DNA from: a virus
Strand: one strand, 5' to 3'
IMG/VR virus record: IMGVR_UViG_3300042988_001111
Coordinates: 1 to 36,548 of that record
Length of the DNA stretch: 36,548 bases
A program made the position numbers and the translations under genes. The notes under the pieces were generated by a model, which saw only the letters and a program-made list of their open reading frames with translations, did not search any database and had not been told where the DNA came from. Below are positions 14,159 to 21,657 of this stretch, piece after piece (the first letter of the stretch is position 1; each line of letters begins with the position of its first letter).

Positions 14159-14867
14159 AGATATAAAAGAACTAGCCTCAGCCTTAAGTAAAGCTCAAGC
14201 TGAAATTGAAGGCGCTGTTAAGGATTCTAAAAACCCATTCTTTAAATCAAACTATGCAGATTTAAGTTCAGTTATTAGTGCCATAAAAGAACCGTTAGCT
14301 AAATATGGTCTAAGCGTATCTCAAATGACTGACTTTAATGACGATGGGATTGAATTTGTTGAAACACAGATCATGCATAGTTCAGGTCAATGGCTTCGTG
14401 GTCGACTCCCAATTAAAGCTAAAGACAATAGCCCTCAAGCTCAAGGCTCGGGTATATCCTACGTAAGACGATATGCTCTTCAAGCCGCACTTTGTGTTTC
14501 TAGTCTTGATGACGATGGTCAAAGTGCTCAACATAACCAAACTCCTAAATACATTGTTCCAGAGTCAAAACCCATACAATACGCACCAGTTAAAGAACCA
14601 CAAAAAGCTATAGTTTCAGATAAACCAAAAGATATCGTTAAACCTAGCCCATCTTTGAGCGTTCTAGAGTATCCTACAACTGCTCAGAAGGGGAAAGTCC
14701 AACACCTAATCGTTAAATTAGGTAAAGACAAAGATCCTACCTATCTACGCTCTAAATCAATCGAGCTCTTTAACTGTGAACCTACTAAAATGAGCTCCAA
14801 ACAAGCTGACGACCTTATTAAAAATCTAGAACAAACTTTTAGAGACTTAGCCAAAACCAATGCTTAA
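14145..14867 (+). CDS. erf: ERF-family single-strand annealing protein
   Basis: 240 residues. The ERF core is residues 5-130: ALSKAQAEIEGAVKDSKNPFF, KSNYADLSSVISAIKEPLAKYGLS, then G-S-G-I-S-Y-V-R-R-Y-A-L-Q-A, followed by DDDGQSA. These are the hallmark segments of the family. A Pro/Lys-rich linker and a C-terminal helical domain (TAQKGKVQHLIVKLGKD...) follow. ERF proteins bind single strands and promote annealing for phage recombination or genome circularisation. No paired exonuclease is evident, but the nuclease-like protein at 15595 and RusA are in the same operon. Confidence 0.92.
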   Translation: MLQSEDIKELASALSKAQAEIEGAVKDSKNPFFKSNYADLSSVISAIKEPLAKYGLSVSQMTDFNDDGIEFVETQIMHSSGQWLRGRLPIKAKDNSPQAQGSGISYVRRYALQAALCVSSLDDDGQSAQHNQTPKYIVPESKPIQYAPVKEPQKAIVSDKPKDIVKPSPSLSVLEYPTTAQKGKVQHLIVKLGKDKDPTYLRSKSIELFNCEPTKMSSKQADDLIKNLEQTFRDLAKTNA

Positions 14868-15102
14868 AACTAAAGATATATCCCTCTTTACTCAGCTAGA
14901 AGATGCAGATGGATCAACCGTCAACATTCAAACTAAAAAACAAAGAGAAAATAGATATATGACAACCATCGAAGGTGGCTTTAGGGGTGGAACAGTCCAT
15001 TACTCAACTGGTATTTACAAAGCCAGACACGCCCATAATCAAGCCGTTAGATGGGCTTCGAAAGGTTATCCACCCGTATGGCAAAAAACAACTGGGACAT
15101 AG
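14860..15102 (+). CDS. Small early protein, unknown
   Basis: 80 residues. Beta-rich start (SLFTQLEDADGSTVNIQTKKQ), then GGFRGGTVHYSTGIYKARHAHNQAVRWASKG, giving a polar, aromatic-rich sequence that could form a small nucleic-acid-binding domain. It overlaps the ERF stop by 8 bases and the next gene by 25, so it is translated as part of the recombination module. I do not recognise it. Confidence 0.55.
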   Translation: MLKTKDISLFTQLEDADGSTVNIQTKKQRENRYMTTIEGGFRGGTVHYSTGIYKARHAHNQAVRWASKGYPPVWQKTTGT

Positions 15103-15305
15103 ACGATCCTATGAATATCCTTAGTCTTAAATCTTTAGGAAAATTAAACCCCACTTCTGAAGCAAGAAAAGAAAAAACACCTAAACAAAAAAGATTTATT
15201 GAACTTATGAATCAAAAACCTATCGCTGAAAGCTACTCAGAAGCAGCACAACAATTATTAGACATTATTAAAATTATAGAAAAAGAATTTAAAAATGAAA
15301 CGTAA
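15078..15305 (+). CDS. Small early protein, unknown
   Basis: 75 residues from the ATG at 15078 (AAKNNWDIDDPMNILSLKSLG-like start). I prefer this to the ATG at 15051 because it shortens the overlap with the previous gene and has AAAGG upstream. The C-terminal half is helical (KRFIELMNQKP, EAAQQLLDIIKIIEKEFK). Possibly a coiled-coil partner protein. No family recognised. Confidence 0.5.
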   Translation: MAKNNWDIDDPMNILSLKSLGKLNPTSEARKEKTPKQKRFIELMNQKPIAESYSEAAQQLLDIIKIIEKEFKNET

Positions 15306-15414
15306 ACTTATTGAACGTATCCACAACGAAGATGAAATTGAATTCTATAGCGGATTCTTTTTATTCCTCGGTTTTTGTTTTGTTTTCTACGCCGTTGTAT
15401 TATTGGCGAGATAG
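15295..15414 (+). CDS. 39-residue membrane peptide
   Basis: A short gene in a separate frame, overlapping the previous stop. Product: a charged N-terminus (MKRKLIERIHNEDEIEF), then one hydrophobic helix (FFLFLGFCFVFYAVVLLA) ending in R. The ATG is preceded by AAAGAATTTAAAA (weak AG-rich). Its stop overlaps the AGGAGAG ribosome site of the next gene, which argues that it is translated. Orientation suggests N-in. A small holin- or inhibitor-like role is possible but unsupported. Confidence 0.55.
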   Translation: MKRKLIERIHNEDEIEFYSGFFLFLGFCFVFYAVVLLAR

Positions 15415-15427
15415 GAGAGAAATAGAT

Positions 15428-15589
15428 ATGGGTGAGGCTGATCTATTAGAGTTCATAAAGAAACAAACTGCTGATTTAAACAGAGCGCGTGAAATGAACG
15501 CCTTTTATGGTGGAATGATTGTTCTTGCCACCTTTGAAATCGTTATCGCTGCTTTATTCTTATTAGCTAAATATATTTTAGGTTTTTAA
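15428..15589 (+). CDS. 53-residue membrane protein
   Basis: I place the start at ATG 15428, which follows AGGAGAG. A longer reading from 15311 overlaps the 39-residue gene in another frame and has no ribosome site. The product is an acidic amphipathic N-terminus (GEADLLEFIKKQTADLNRAR) and a C-terminal membrane helix (GGMIVLATFEIVIAALFLLA). This is a small bitopic protein paired with the preceding one. It could modify the host membrane or act as an antiholin; function unknown. Confidence 0.6.
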   Translation: MGEADLLEFIKKQTADLNRAREMNAFYGGMIVLATFEIVIAALFLLAKYILGF

Positions 15590-15594
15590 TATCT

Positions 15595-16026
15595 ATGAGA
15601 ACTCAATACGAAAAACCTTTAGATATTGAAAATGAAAATTATTTCAAAAAAAGATATGAAAAATTCTATTCAAATAGAGTTCTTTTAAAAGTATCTAAAG
15701 CCTATGGTGTTGATTTCTTTATTTTTGAAAACAATAAATACATTGGTATTTTAGAATATAAAAAAAGAAATATGACTTGGGGTATGTATGATAGTCTTTA
15801 TCTACCTCTACAAAAACTTATTAGTATGAAAAACATAATTAGCTCTATTGGTGGCACAGCTATATTCGCAATTGATGACAGTAACAATACTCCAAAATAT
15901 ACTGATAATTTTGATAATTGTTCTATTCAGTGGGCTGGTAGAACTAACAGTCCAAGAGATAATTTTGATATTGAACCAATAGTACATATACCTTTAACTA
16001 GGTTTGTGAGTTTTAAAAAGGAATGA
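15595..16026 (+). CDS. PD-(D/E)XK-like nuclease or resolvase
   Basis: 143 residues. An N-terminal helix with Glu (NENYFKKRYEKFY) is followed by G-V-D-F-F-I-F-E-N (Asp on strand 2) and G-I-L-E-Y-K-K-R-N (E-x-K on strand 3), the PD-(D/E)XK signature. Next comes a helix carrying conserved-looking aromatics (MYDSLYLPLQKLISM). Such proteins act as phage exonucleases or junction enzymes. Placement in the ERF operon suggests recombination: it may be the exonuclease partner of ERF or a structure-specific nuclease. No cleavage specificity can be read. Confidence 0.65.
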   Translation: MRTQYEKPLDIENENYFKKRYEKFYSNRVLLKVSKAYGVDFFIFENNKYIGILEYKKRNMTWGMYDSLYLPLQKLISMKNIISSIGGTAIFAIDDSNNTPKYTDNFDNCSIQWAGRTNSPRDNFDIEPIVHIPLTRFVSFKKE

Positions 16027-16030
16027 CAAT

Positions 16031-16117
16031 TTCACCCTGCGGAATTCGCGCGGCTTTCTCGGATGCAATTTTTGGAAACTACTTCATAACAATGTCGCGA
16101 GAGGTGGGCAGGGTGAA
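16031..16117 (+). promoter_or_regulatory. Structured leader enclosing the next gene's ribosome site
   Basis: In the 97-base gap before the 16124 gene, 16031-16040 and 16108-16117 are perfect complements (TTCACCCTGC and GCAGGGTGAA). The interior has further complementary CG-rich pieces (TTCGCG and CGCGA; CTCG and CGAG). The 3' arm ends only 6 bases before the ATG and includes GGGTGA, the likely ribosome site, so closing the stem should reduce translation. Confidence 0.55.
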
Positions 16118-16123
16118 TCTTTT

Positions 16124-16348
16124 ATGAAGATTGAAAAAAATATTCCTATCCCAAAAGTAGCTCATCACGATTCTGCGTGGCGATTAATTGTTGCTGAAAT
16201 GGAGATCGGCGATTCAATTCATTTTGAAGATAGAAACGACGCGCACAGTTTATGTAATTCTATTAAGAGATATGAACCACAAAACAGAGGTACAATGCGC
16301 AGAGAGAAGAAAGGTTACCGAGTATGGAAGTTAAAGAGATCAATATAA
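16124..16348 (+). CDS. Small conserved phage-type protein
   Basis: 74 residues: K-I-E-K-N-I-P-I-P at the start, a central E-M-E-I-G-D-S-I-H-F, and a basic end with Y-R-V-W. This layout (KIEKGIP, MxxGDS, R-x-W) is familiar in small proteins of many phages, but its function is unknown to me. Its ATG lies directly under the preceding stem, so it is probably translationally controlled. The end overlaps the following gene by 25 bases. Confidence 0.65.
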   Translation: MKIEKNIPIPKVAHHDSAWRLIVAEMEIGDSIHFEDRNDAHSLCNSIKRYEPQNRGTMRREKKGYRVWKLKRSI

Positions 16349-16542
16349 ACACGAAATGCGCCATACTTGTTTATCCACTACCAGAAGAACAAGATGACTT
16401 TAATGCAGCTAGGACTGGTATGACTTTACGGTGCGCGATAGGTGAATTCTATAATCAAAGTATTAGACGTAGAATTAAATATGACAACACACTCTCTGAG
16501 CCAACGATTAAACTTTTAGAAGAAATTAAAAAAGTTTTTTGA
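16324..16542 (+). CDS. Small early protein, unknown
   Basis: 72 residues, ATG inside the end of the previous gene after GAAAGG. Contains a beta start (INTKCAILVYPLPEEQD) and a mixed remainder with basic patch (SIRRRIKYDN). No domain recognised. It may be translated by coupling to the 16124 gene. Confidence 0.5.
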   Translation: MEVKEININTKCAILVYPLPEEQDDFNAARTGMTLRCAIGEFYNQSIRRRIKYDNTLSEPTIKLLEEIKKVF

Positions 16543-16610
16543 TATTTTAAAGGAGTACGATTGCGGTGACGTAGTTTAATGCTACAATCCAAAATTGAGG
16601 GTGATTTTAT

Positions 16611-16748
16611 ATGCCATTAAAAAAAGGCTATTCGGCTAAAACAATTTCTAAGAATATAAAGACGGAAATGAAGCACGGTAAGTCTCAAAAACAAGCCGTA
16701 GCCATTGCCCTTAGTGTTGCTAAAAAAGCAAAGAAAGGTAAAAAATAA
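16611..16748 (+). CDS. 45-residue basic phage protein
   Basis: A 45-residue protein starting MPLKKGYSAKTISKNIKTEM and continuing with KHGKSQKQAVAIALSVAKKA. Very similar short proteins occur in many phages, but I know no established function. GAGGGTGAT precedes the ATG. The stop shares its last base with the next ATG (TAATG). Strong positive charge suggests nucleic-acid or membrane binding. Confidence 0.75.
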   Translation: MPLKKGYSAKTISKNIKTEMKHGKSQKQAVAIALSVAKKAKKGKK

Positions 16749-16816
16749 TGAAAGCAAAAGCTAAAAAAGGCGCTAAACCAGCTCCTAAACCTGCACCTAA
16801 GAAAAAGAAAAAGTAA
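16748..16816 (+). CDS. 22-residue Lys/Pro/Ala peptide
   Basis: A 22-residue peptide of Lys, Ala and Pro only apart from a Met start and one Gly, ending in five Lys. It is coupled by TAATG to the upstream 45-residue gene and shares its composition. It resembles a histone-H1-like tail. It could be a separately encoded nucleic-acid-binding tail. Short, but the coupling and absence of stop suggest it is real. Confidence 0.45.
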   Translation: MKAKAKKGAKPAPKPAPKKKKK

Positions 16817-16825
16817 TTAAATGTT

Positions 16826-16909
16826 GGGGCGCGGTCTGGGTTTCCCTATTGCCATTTTCTTTTCTTAGTGACTCCTAAGTTTTTTATGGCAATTAACCCT
16901 CCGCGCCTC
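16826..16909 (+). ncRNA. 84-nt extended hairpin RNA
   Basis: One long interrupted rod: 16826-16834 with 16901-16909 (9 bp, one G-U), 16838-16842 with 16895-16899, 16848-16855 with 16886-16893 (8 bp) and 16864-16868 with 16875-16879, with a 6-base loop. No T-run follows, so it is not a classical terminator. It fills the 129-base gap before RusA. Possible roles are an sRNA, an RNase III site or an mRNA stabiliser. Confidence 0.6.
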
Positions 16910-16945
16910 GACTCTTTCCACACCCACAACTAATCTCCAATTTAA

Positions 16946-17344
16946 GTGAGTCACAATCAAAAACTAGGTTCATATATTCTACATTTCCCTATAGCTGCAG
17001 TTCCATATACTAGGGTCGGGACAAGTAAATTTGGTTTTAAATTTATACCTAAAAAAGAAAATGAATATAGAAATACTCTTAGAAAGTTAGCCCTACCTCA
17101 ATGGCGAGTTAAACCACTTACGGCTCCACTTAAAGTCGACATCATATTCTCATTCGTAAAAGCGAAGACATCTAAACTATCTCACCACATTAAGCGACCC
17201 GATACGTCGAACTTGATTAAGTCCATAGAGGATACGTTTAATAAAATTCTATGGGAAGATGACTGCCAAATAATTGAGCTTCACGCCCGAAAGATATTTG
17301 GCCCCGAAGACTCAATAACTCTACAAATAACGGAGATCATATGA
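16946..17344 (+). CDS. rusA: RusA-family Holliday junction resolvase
   Basis: 132 residues from a GTG. The signature region is KRPDTSNLIKSIEDTFNKIL, followed by WEDDCQI: the Asp residues of RusA (D in RPD, D before TFN, DD in WEDD) coordinate Mg2+. The N-terminal strand (HFPIAAVPYTRVGTSKFGFK) also fits. RusA dimers resolve four-way junctions made during recombination. It is part of the ERF module and precedes the modification genes. No strong ribosome site is seen upstream. Confidence 0.88.
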   Translation: MSHNQKLGSYILHFPIAAVPYTRVGTSKFGFKFIPKKENEYRNTLRKLALPQWRVKPLTAPLKVDIIFSFVKAKTSKLSHHIKRPDTSNLIKSIEDTFNKILWEDDCQIIELHARKIFGPEDSITLQITEII

Positions 17345-18066
17345 CTAAAAAGAAAAAAGAATTTGTCGACACATTATACAACGGAAAAGACCCATTCCAA
17401 GGCGCTGATGAGTGGTATCTATCCGAGGTTGAAGATTATGAGCTCTACACGTGGGGCAGTAAACACCCATTCATTCGTGACTCTTTAGAAAAAACAAATG
17501 CCTCAATGTATATCGAAAGTGGATCTTGGAAAGGTGGATCTGCCATTAATGCTGCCCTATGGATGAAAGAGAATAACGTAGACGGCGTTGTAGTTTGCAT
17601 TGATACTTGGTTAGGCTGTCATCTTCTTTTTAAACACGCAGCAGTTCAGAGCGCACTTAAAAGAGAGTTCGGTAGAGCCAACTTGTGGAAGAGTTTTTAT
17701 GCCAATTGCATCAAGCACGGAGTTAAAGACTATATCGTACCAATTCATTTAGACTCCCAAAGTGGATATAAATTAATTAATGGCAAACATAGAAACGGCT
17801 TTTCTTGGGCATCCCAGTTCGACGTTGCTTATGTTGATAGCTCACATATCTCGCCAATGGTTAAACTAGACATCGAAGAAGCTTGGCAGTGCTTAAGAGT
17901 TGGCGGCCATTTAATTGGTGACGATTATATTCCCGATCAGAACACTATTGATTATGATGCCTCAGATTTCAGAGGTGTTTATAAAGATTTTCAAGAATTC
18001 TCAAAAGAGAAAAATATTGAGATAGAACACAATCCAGCTAAAGCGAGACTAATTAAAAATGTATAA
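17341..18066 (+). CDS. Class I SAM-dependent methyltransferase
   Basis: 241 residues. Motif I is E-S-G-S-W-K-G-G-S-A (~60-69), followed by a VVCIDTW strand with acidic Asp, then F-D-V-A-Y-V-D-S-S-H (~160), and G-G-H-L-I-G-D-D-Y. This order fits the class I, sugar- or small-molecule-methylating group often found beside glycosyltransferases. It starts at the RusA stop (ATGA) and overlaps the first glycosyltransferase, so it is part of a four-gene modification cassette. Likely methylates a glycan; substrate unknown. Confidence 0.75.
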   Translation: MTKKKKEFVDTLYNGKDPFQGADEWYLSEVEDYELYTWGSKHPFIRDSLEKTNASMYIESGSWKGGSAINAALWMKENNVDGVVVCIDTWLGCHLLFKHAAVQSALKREFGRANLWKSFYANCIKHGVKDYIVPIHLDSQSGYKLINGKHRNGFSWASQFDVAYVDSSHISPMVKLDIEEAWQCLRVGGHLIGDDYIPDQNTIDYDASDFRGVYKDFQEFSKEKNIEIEHNPAKARLIKNV

Positions 18067-18874
18067 TTTAATAGCCTGCGCTGTTAGTAAACACGAAGGC
18101 CGCTACATAAAAGATTGGATAGAGTGGCATAAAAGACTCGGCGTTGAGAAGTTTGTTATATATGACGAGGGCTCTCAACACCAAACTCTAGAGGTTCTTC
18201 AACGTGATTGTTGGAGTGGGCTAGTCGAGTACATGCCCGCTACAACTCATCCAGTTCAATATCAGGCCTACACAAATTGCATAGCTAGATATATCGGTAA
18301 GACTGATTGGATTTTATTCCTAGACATAGACGAATTCATAAACCCATTCGGACTAGATAATTATGATCTAAGAAATCTACTATTAAAGTTTAATCATCCT
18401 AATATTGGTGGCGTTGCTTTCCCTTGGCATTGTTTCGGCACTTCTAGCTCAAATAAATATGAGGATAGAGCCGTCTGGAAGCGCATCACAAAACGAGTTC
18501 ATTATGAAGACCCCAATTGCGGTCACTCTAAACATATTAAATCTATTATGCGCCCACAATGTATTCATAACGTAGACGACCCTCACTGGCTCAAGACAAA
18601 GCCCGGGTTTCACACAGTTGATATGCTTTATAGACCTATCACGATAAGTGAGCACAGAAATAATTATCTCCCTATGGATAAGGTAGTTATTAATCACTAC
18701 ATAACAAAGACAGAGGAAGAGTGGGTCGGCAAAGTAGCTCGCGGATCGGCTGACTACACTCAAGAATCACCTAGAGCTAAACGTCTAGAACAATTCGCCA
18801 CACATGTTAAAGCTTGCACGTATGAAGACACCACTATTTTAAACGTGGCTAAGAAATTAGGTTTCGATGTCTAA
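18059..18874 (+). CDS. Glycosyltransferase, GT92/GT2-like
   Basis: 271 residues. The start M-Y-N-L-I-A-C-A-V-S-K-H-E-G-R-Y-I-K-D-W, then W-H-K-R-L-G-V-E-K-F-V-I-Y-D-E-G, is typical of the GT92-like (DUF23) group. The catalytic D-x-D is LFLDIDEF (~residues 90-97), and HW-type histidines follow (FHTVDM, NHYITKTEEEW). Transfers a sugar from a nucleotide donor. Its ATG overlaps the methyltransferase stop by 8 bases, so the cassette is translated as a unit. Confidence 0.8.
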   Translation: MYNLIACAVSKHEGRYIKDWIEWHKRLGVEKFVIYDEGSQHQTLEVLQRDCWSGLVEYMPATTHPVQYQAYTNCIARYIGKTDWILFLDIDEFINPFGLDNYDLRNLLLKFNHPNIGGVAFPWHCFGTSSSNKYEDRAVWKRITKRVHYEDPNCGHSKHIKSIMRPQCIHNVDDPHWLKTKPGFHTVDMLYRPITISEHRNNYLPMDKVVINHYITKTEEEWVGKVARGSADYTQESPRAKRLEQFATHVKACTYEDTTILNVAKKLGFDV

Positions 18875-19664
18875 AACTTTAATCGTCACTTTAAATTATA
18901 ACTCTATAGATCTTATACCGCCGCTCTATGATTCGATTAATAAACTTTTACCTAAAGATGGTTGGGACTGGCTCATTCGAGATAACTCAGACTCAAGACC
19001 GCTGCTGGATATAAACGATAATAGAGTTAAAATAATAGCTCGTAAAAATGAAGGCACATTCGCAAGTCAACACAACGATCTAATGAAAGAAAAACTATTC
19101 GATAAGTACGAATACCTAATTCTTTTAAACAATGACATGATTGCGATTAATGATTTTCTCACACCAATGATTAAAATCTTAAAAGATGATGACACCGTTG
19201 GGGCCGTAGGTGCGCAGTTATTTTATCCGAATGGACAACTTCAACACGCTGGAATTTGTATAACTCCAGATAAAATGCCGTTTAATATAAATCAAGCTAC
19301 ATTCAAGAAAGCTAGTATCTGGCCAACTATTCCAACTAAAAATAGAATTTTTCAAGCCGTCACGGGTGCATGTTTAGCTATGAGAGTTTCAGATTATAAA
19401 AAACTTGGAGGTATGGATGAGAATTTTCATTGGTGTTTTGACGATGTTGATCTTTGTCTCAGAGTTACTCAAGAACTTAGCAAACTTTGCATCTATTGTG
19501 TTGATGCTAAGCTTGTCCATATTGAGAACTATTCAACTCTTAAGAATCCAACTAACTTAAAACCTAATTTTCATTCTGCCTTCGACAGATTAAAAAATAA
19601 ATTTCAACACAATCTTCGCGGAGATATTCAGTTCTACCAAGGCGAGTATGGTGAATATAAATGA
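18867..19664 (+). CDS. Glycosyltransferase family 2 (rhamnosyltransferase-like)
   Basis: 265 residues. GT-A fold: L-I-V-T-L-N-Y-N-S at the start, donor-site LLNNDMI (near residue 90), G-A-V-G-A-Q-L-F-Y-P-N-G, G-A-V-T-G-A-C-L-A-M-R and the catalytic W-C-F-D-D-V-D-L-C-L-R near 193. This matches GT2 enzymes of O-antigen or rhamnan synthesis. Start overlaps the previous stop by 8 bases. The acceptor cannot be read from the sequence. Confidence 0.85.
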   Translation: MSKTLIVTLNYNSIDLIPPLYDSINKLLPKDGWDWLIRDNSDSRPLLDINDNRVKIIARKNEGTFASQHNDLMKEKLFDKYEYLILLNNDMIAINDFLTPMIKILKDDDTVGAVGAQLFYPNGQLQHAGICITPDKMPFNINQATFKKASIWPTIPTKNRIFQAVTGACLAMRVSDYKKLGGMDENFHWCFDDVDLCLRVTQELSKLCIYCVDAKLVHIENYSTLKNPTNLKPNFHSAFDRLKNKFQHNLRGDIQFYQGEYGEYK

Positions 19665-20692
19665 GCAAAATAACTTTAGGGCTTCACACACCTAATCCAA
19701 AAGACGCCACTTCTTTCTATAGAGCCTATGGGCCTTGGAGTGCCGTTAAAAATCAAATTGATATTTTGCCTATAGAAATTGGACCTATGGATTGGTCTAA
19801 GACTTGCTTCATAGATGTTTTATTTTTACACAGACCATTTTCACCTGCTCATTTAGATATGATTCTCTCAGCCAAGCGACAAGACATTCCAGTTTGGGTA
19901 GACTTTGACGATGATCTTTTTAATGTGCATCTTTCTAACTCTAATCATGATCTATATGACAGGCCCCAAACGAAAGACACGTTAACTAAAATACTTTCCC
20001 TATCCGATCTAGTAACTGTCTCGACTCAACATTTAAAATTAATTTACGAGCCACACTTATCTAGTCTGTCTAAAATTGAAGTTATACCCAATGCTCTACC
20101 GTCTAATATTATCGGCGATATAATTAATAGAGAAGTAAAAACAGCACCGAAGAAAATAGTTCTCTGGCGCGGAACTCCTCATCACGAAATGAATCTTCAT
20201 TTTTATCAAGATTGTTTTATCGAGCTGATGAGAAATAATACTGACTGGCACTTTATGTTCTATGGATATCGCCCTTGGTATATTATTGAGAAAGGTAATC
20301 CCGGACAAAGCGCTCATAGTGCAGCCCCCAATATCTTAGAATATTTTAACGATCTTCAAGGAATGCAAGCCGCTATACAAGTCGTCCCTTTAGTCGATCA
20401 TCAATTTAATCGCTCTAAGTCTAACATCGCCTACTTAGAAGGGTCAGGCATTGGTGGTTCTGTTTGCGTAGTTCCCGATATGCAAGAATGGAGAGATTTA
20501 AATTATTGCTCTCAATATAAAGCTAACGATAAAAAATCTTTTGTTGAAAGTGTTCAGAGAGTTATTGATATGAAGTTTGATGCTAGGTGGAAGTTAGCAG
20601 AGAAAGCTCGTGCTGAAGTTTTATCTAAGTTTGTATTAAGGCCATCACTTAGAATTGACTTGCTCAGGGAGCTCCTTCCAAGTTTCGATTAA
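19661..20692 (+). CDS. Glycosyltransferase, GT4/GT-B-like
   Basis: 343 residues, no DxD but Rossmann-like two-domain layout: DVLFLHRPF, W-V-D-F-D-D-D-L-F, S-D-L-V-T-V-S-T-Q-H-L and V-I-P-N-A-L-P in the first half. The second half has K-I-V-L-W-R-G-T-P-H-H-E and an acidic patch (KSNIAYLEGSGIGG) where GT-B enzymes bind nucleotide sugar. Start overlaps the previous stop as ATGA. It is the last cassette gene. Its 3' end overlaps the minus-strand 20645 gene by 48 bases. Confidence 0.75.
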   Translation: MSKITLGLHTPNPKDATSFYRAYGPWSAVKNQIDILPIEIGPMDWSKTCFIDVLFLHRPFSPAHLDMILSAKRQDIPVWVDFDDDLFNVHLSNSNHDLYDRPQTKDTLTKILSLSDLVTVSTQHLKLIYEPHLSSLSKIEVIPNALPSNIIGDIINREVKTAPKKIVLWRGTPHHEMNLHFYQDCFIELMRNNTDWHFMFYGYRPWYIIEKGNPGQSAHSAAPNILEYFNDLQGMQAAIQVVPLVDHQFNRSKSNIAYLEGSGIGGSVCVVPDMQEWRDLNYCSQYKANDKKSFVESVQRVIDMKFDARWKLAEKARAEVLSKFVLRPSLRIDLLRELLPSFD

Positions 20693-20908
20693 TAACCTAG
20701 TTAGTATTGTGCTTTTAACTATGGTGACAATCTCGTCATTAAGAGCGTCGTCGGCTGGCTCATCGTCTAACTCACTTAGAGTTGTCCAATACCTAATATT
20801 TAAATAAAGATTGTTCTCAAAAGTTACTTCGCCAATAACTTCACAGATAGCCGGTTTATTTGAGCCGTCATGATGATCTAAGAAAGTTATTATTTGATAA
20901 TTTCTCAA
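20645..20908 (-). CDS. Small protein at end of minus block, unknown
   Basis: 87 residues. Beta-rich start (NYQIITFLDHHDGSNKPAIC), acidic middle (SELDDEPADDALNDE), helical end. A TTG start overlaps the phosphoesterase stop as TTGA, with AGGA upstream. It converges on the glycosyltransferase, its last 48 bases being antisense to that gene. No family recognised. Confidence 0.55.
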   Translation of the reverse strand: MRNYQIITFLDHHDGSNKPAICEVIGEVTFENNLYLNIRYWTTLSELDDEPADDALNDEIVTIVKSTILTRLLIETWKELPEQVNSK

Positions 20909-21573
20909 TCTGGCATCCTAAGAAAGTGGGCTAACTTTCCGTCTATAACTAACCCAAGACCTATGGTTGGTTTATTACGATATTTCTCGGCATACAAAAA
21001 TGCGGGTGATTTTAGATCAATTAAACAGCCAGTGTTTAAGGCAAAGTGTTCTCCAAATGGTGTGGCTGAATACTGAACACCTCCGAAGGAGTGGATATGT
21101 CCGATTACTGTCGACATGCGGTTAGCTTGCATAGCTACAAAAGCGGCGTTTCTACCACTCCCCCCACCGTCTCCGTGTTCATATATTACGTTCTCAAAGT
21201 TTATTCTTCCGAACCAATTGTAAGTCGAAGGCGCATCCCATAGTTCACGATATGCCTTCACCATTGCTTCGGGTATTCCATTCGTGAAAGCCCTACGATA
21301 AAGCCGTGAGCCGTGATTAGACACACAGATATCCATCTCTGGAAATATTTTATAGAGAGTCTTCATGCACGCGAGCGCGTACTTGTATTCATCTCCAGCA
21401 GAGGGCATCATAGGGTTCTTGTCATGAAAGCCCATTGCGGCCATTTCGACCTCATCCCCCAAGCAAATTATTTTATCGGGATTAAATTCTTTCTTTAATT
21501 GAGCAAGCCAGTCGAATGCGTGTGGGTGTTGATACGGGAAATGAAGGTCAGAAATTGCGAGTACAACCGCCAA
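20905..21573 (-). CDS. Calcineurin-like metallophosphoesterase
   Basis: About 222 residues from a TTG at 21573 that has AGGGGAG eight bases upstream; an upstream TTG (21609) is possible. Motifs: A-I-S-D-L-H (D-x-H), I-I-C-L-G-D-E, C-V-S-N-H-G-S-R (N-H in place of G-N-H-D), Y-E-H-G-D and V-I-G-H-I-H-S. Together these bind two metals. Phage members cleave phosphodiesters in nucleic acid or small molecules; the target here is unknown. It ends the minus-strand block after the lysis genes. Confidence 0.85.
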   Translation of the reverse strand: MAVVLAISDLHFPYQHPHAFDWLAQLKKEFNPDKIICLGDEVEMAAMGFHDKNPMMPSAGDEYKYALACMKTLYKIFPEMDICVSNHGSRLYRRAFTNGIPEAMVKAYRELWDAPSTYNWFGRINFENVIYEHGDGGGSGRNAAFVAMQANRMSTVIGHIHSFGGVQYSATPFGEHFALNTGCLIDLKSPAFLYAEKYRNKPTIGLGLVIDGKLAHFLRMPD

Positions 21574-21657
21574 GTCAACGTCTCCCCTATTTATTATTGT
21601 GACAGTCAAAAAACCTATTGCAAGTGCTCTGAGTCAACCCGCAAAATAATCTTTAAC

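Noticed and set aside
15311-15427. Longer version of the 53-residue membrane protein
   Set aside because: It would overlap the 39-residue gene in another frame. The AGGAGAG site marks the start at 15428.
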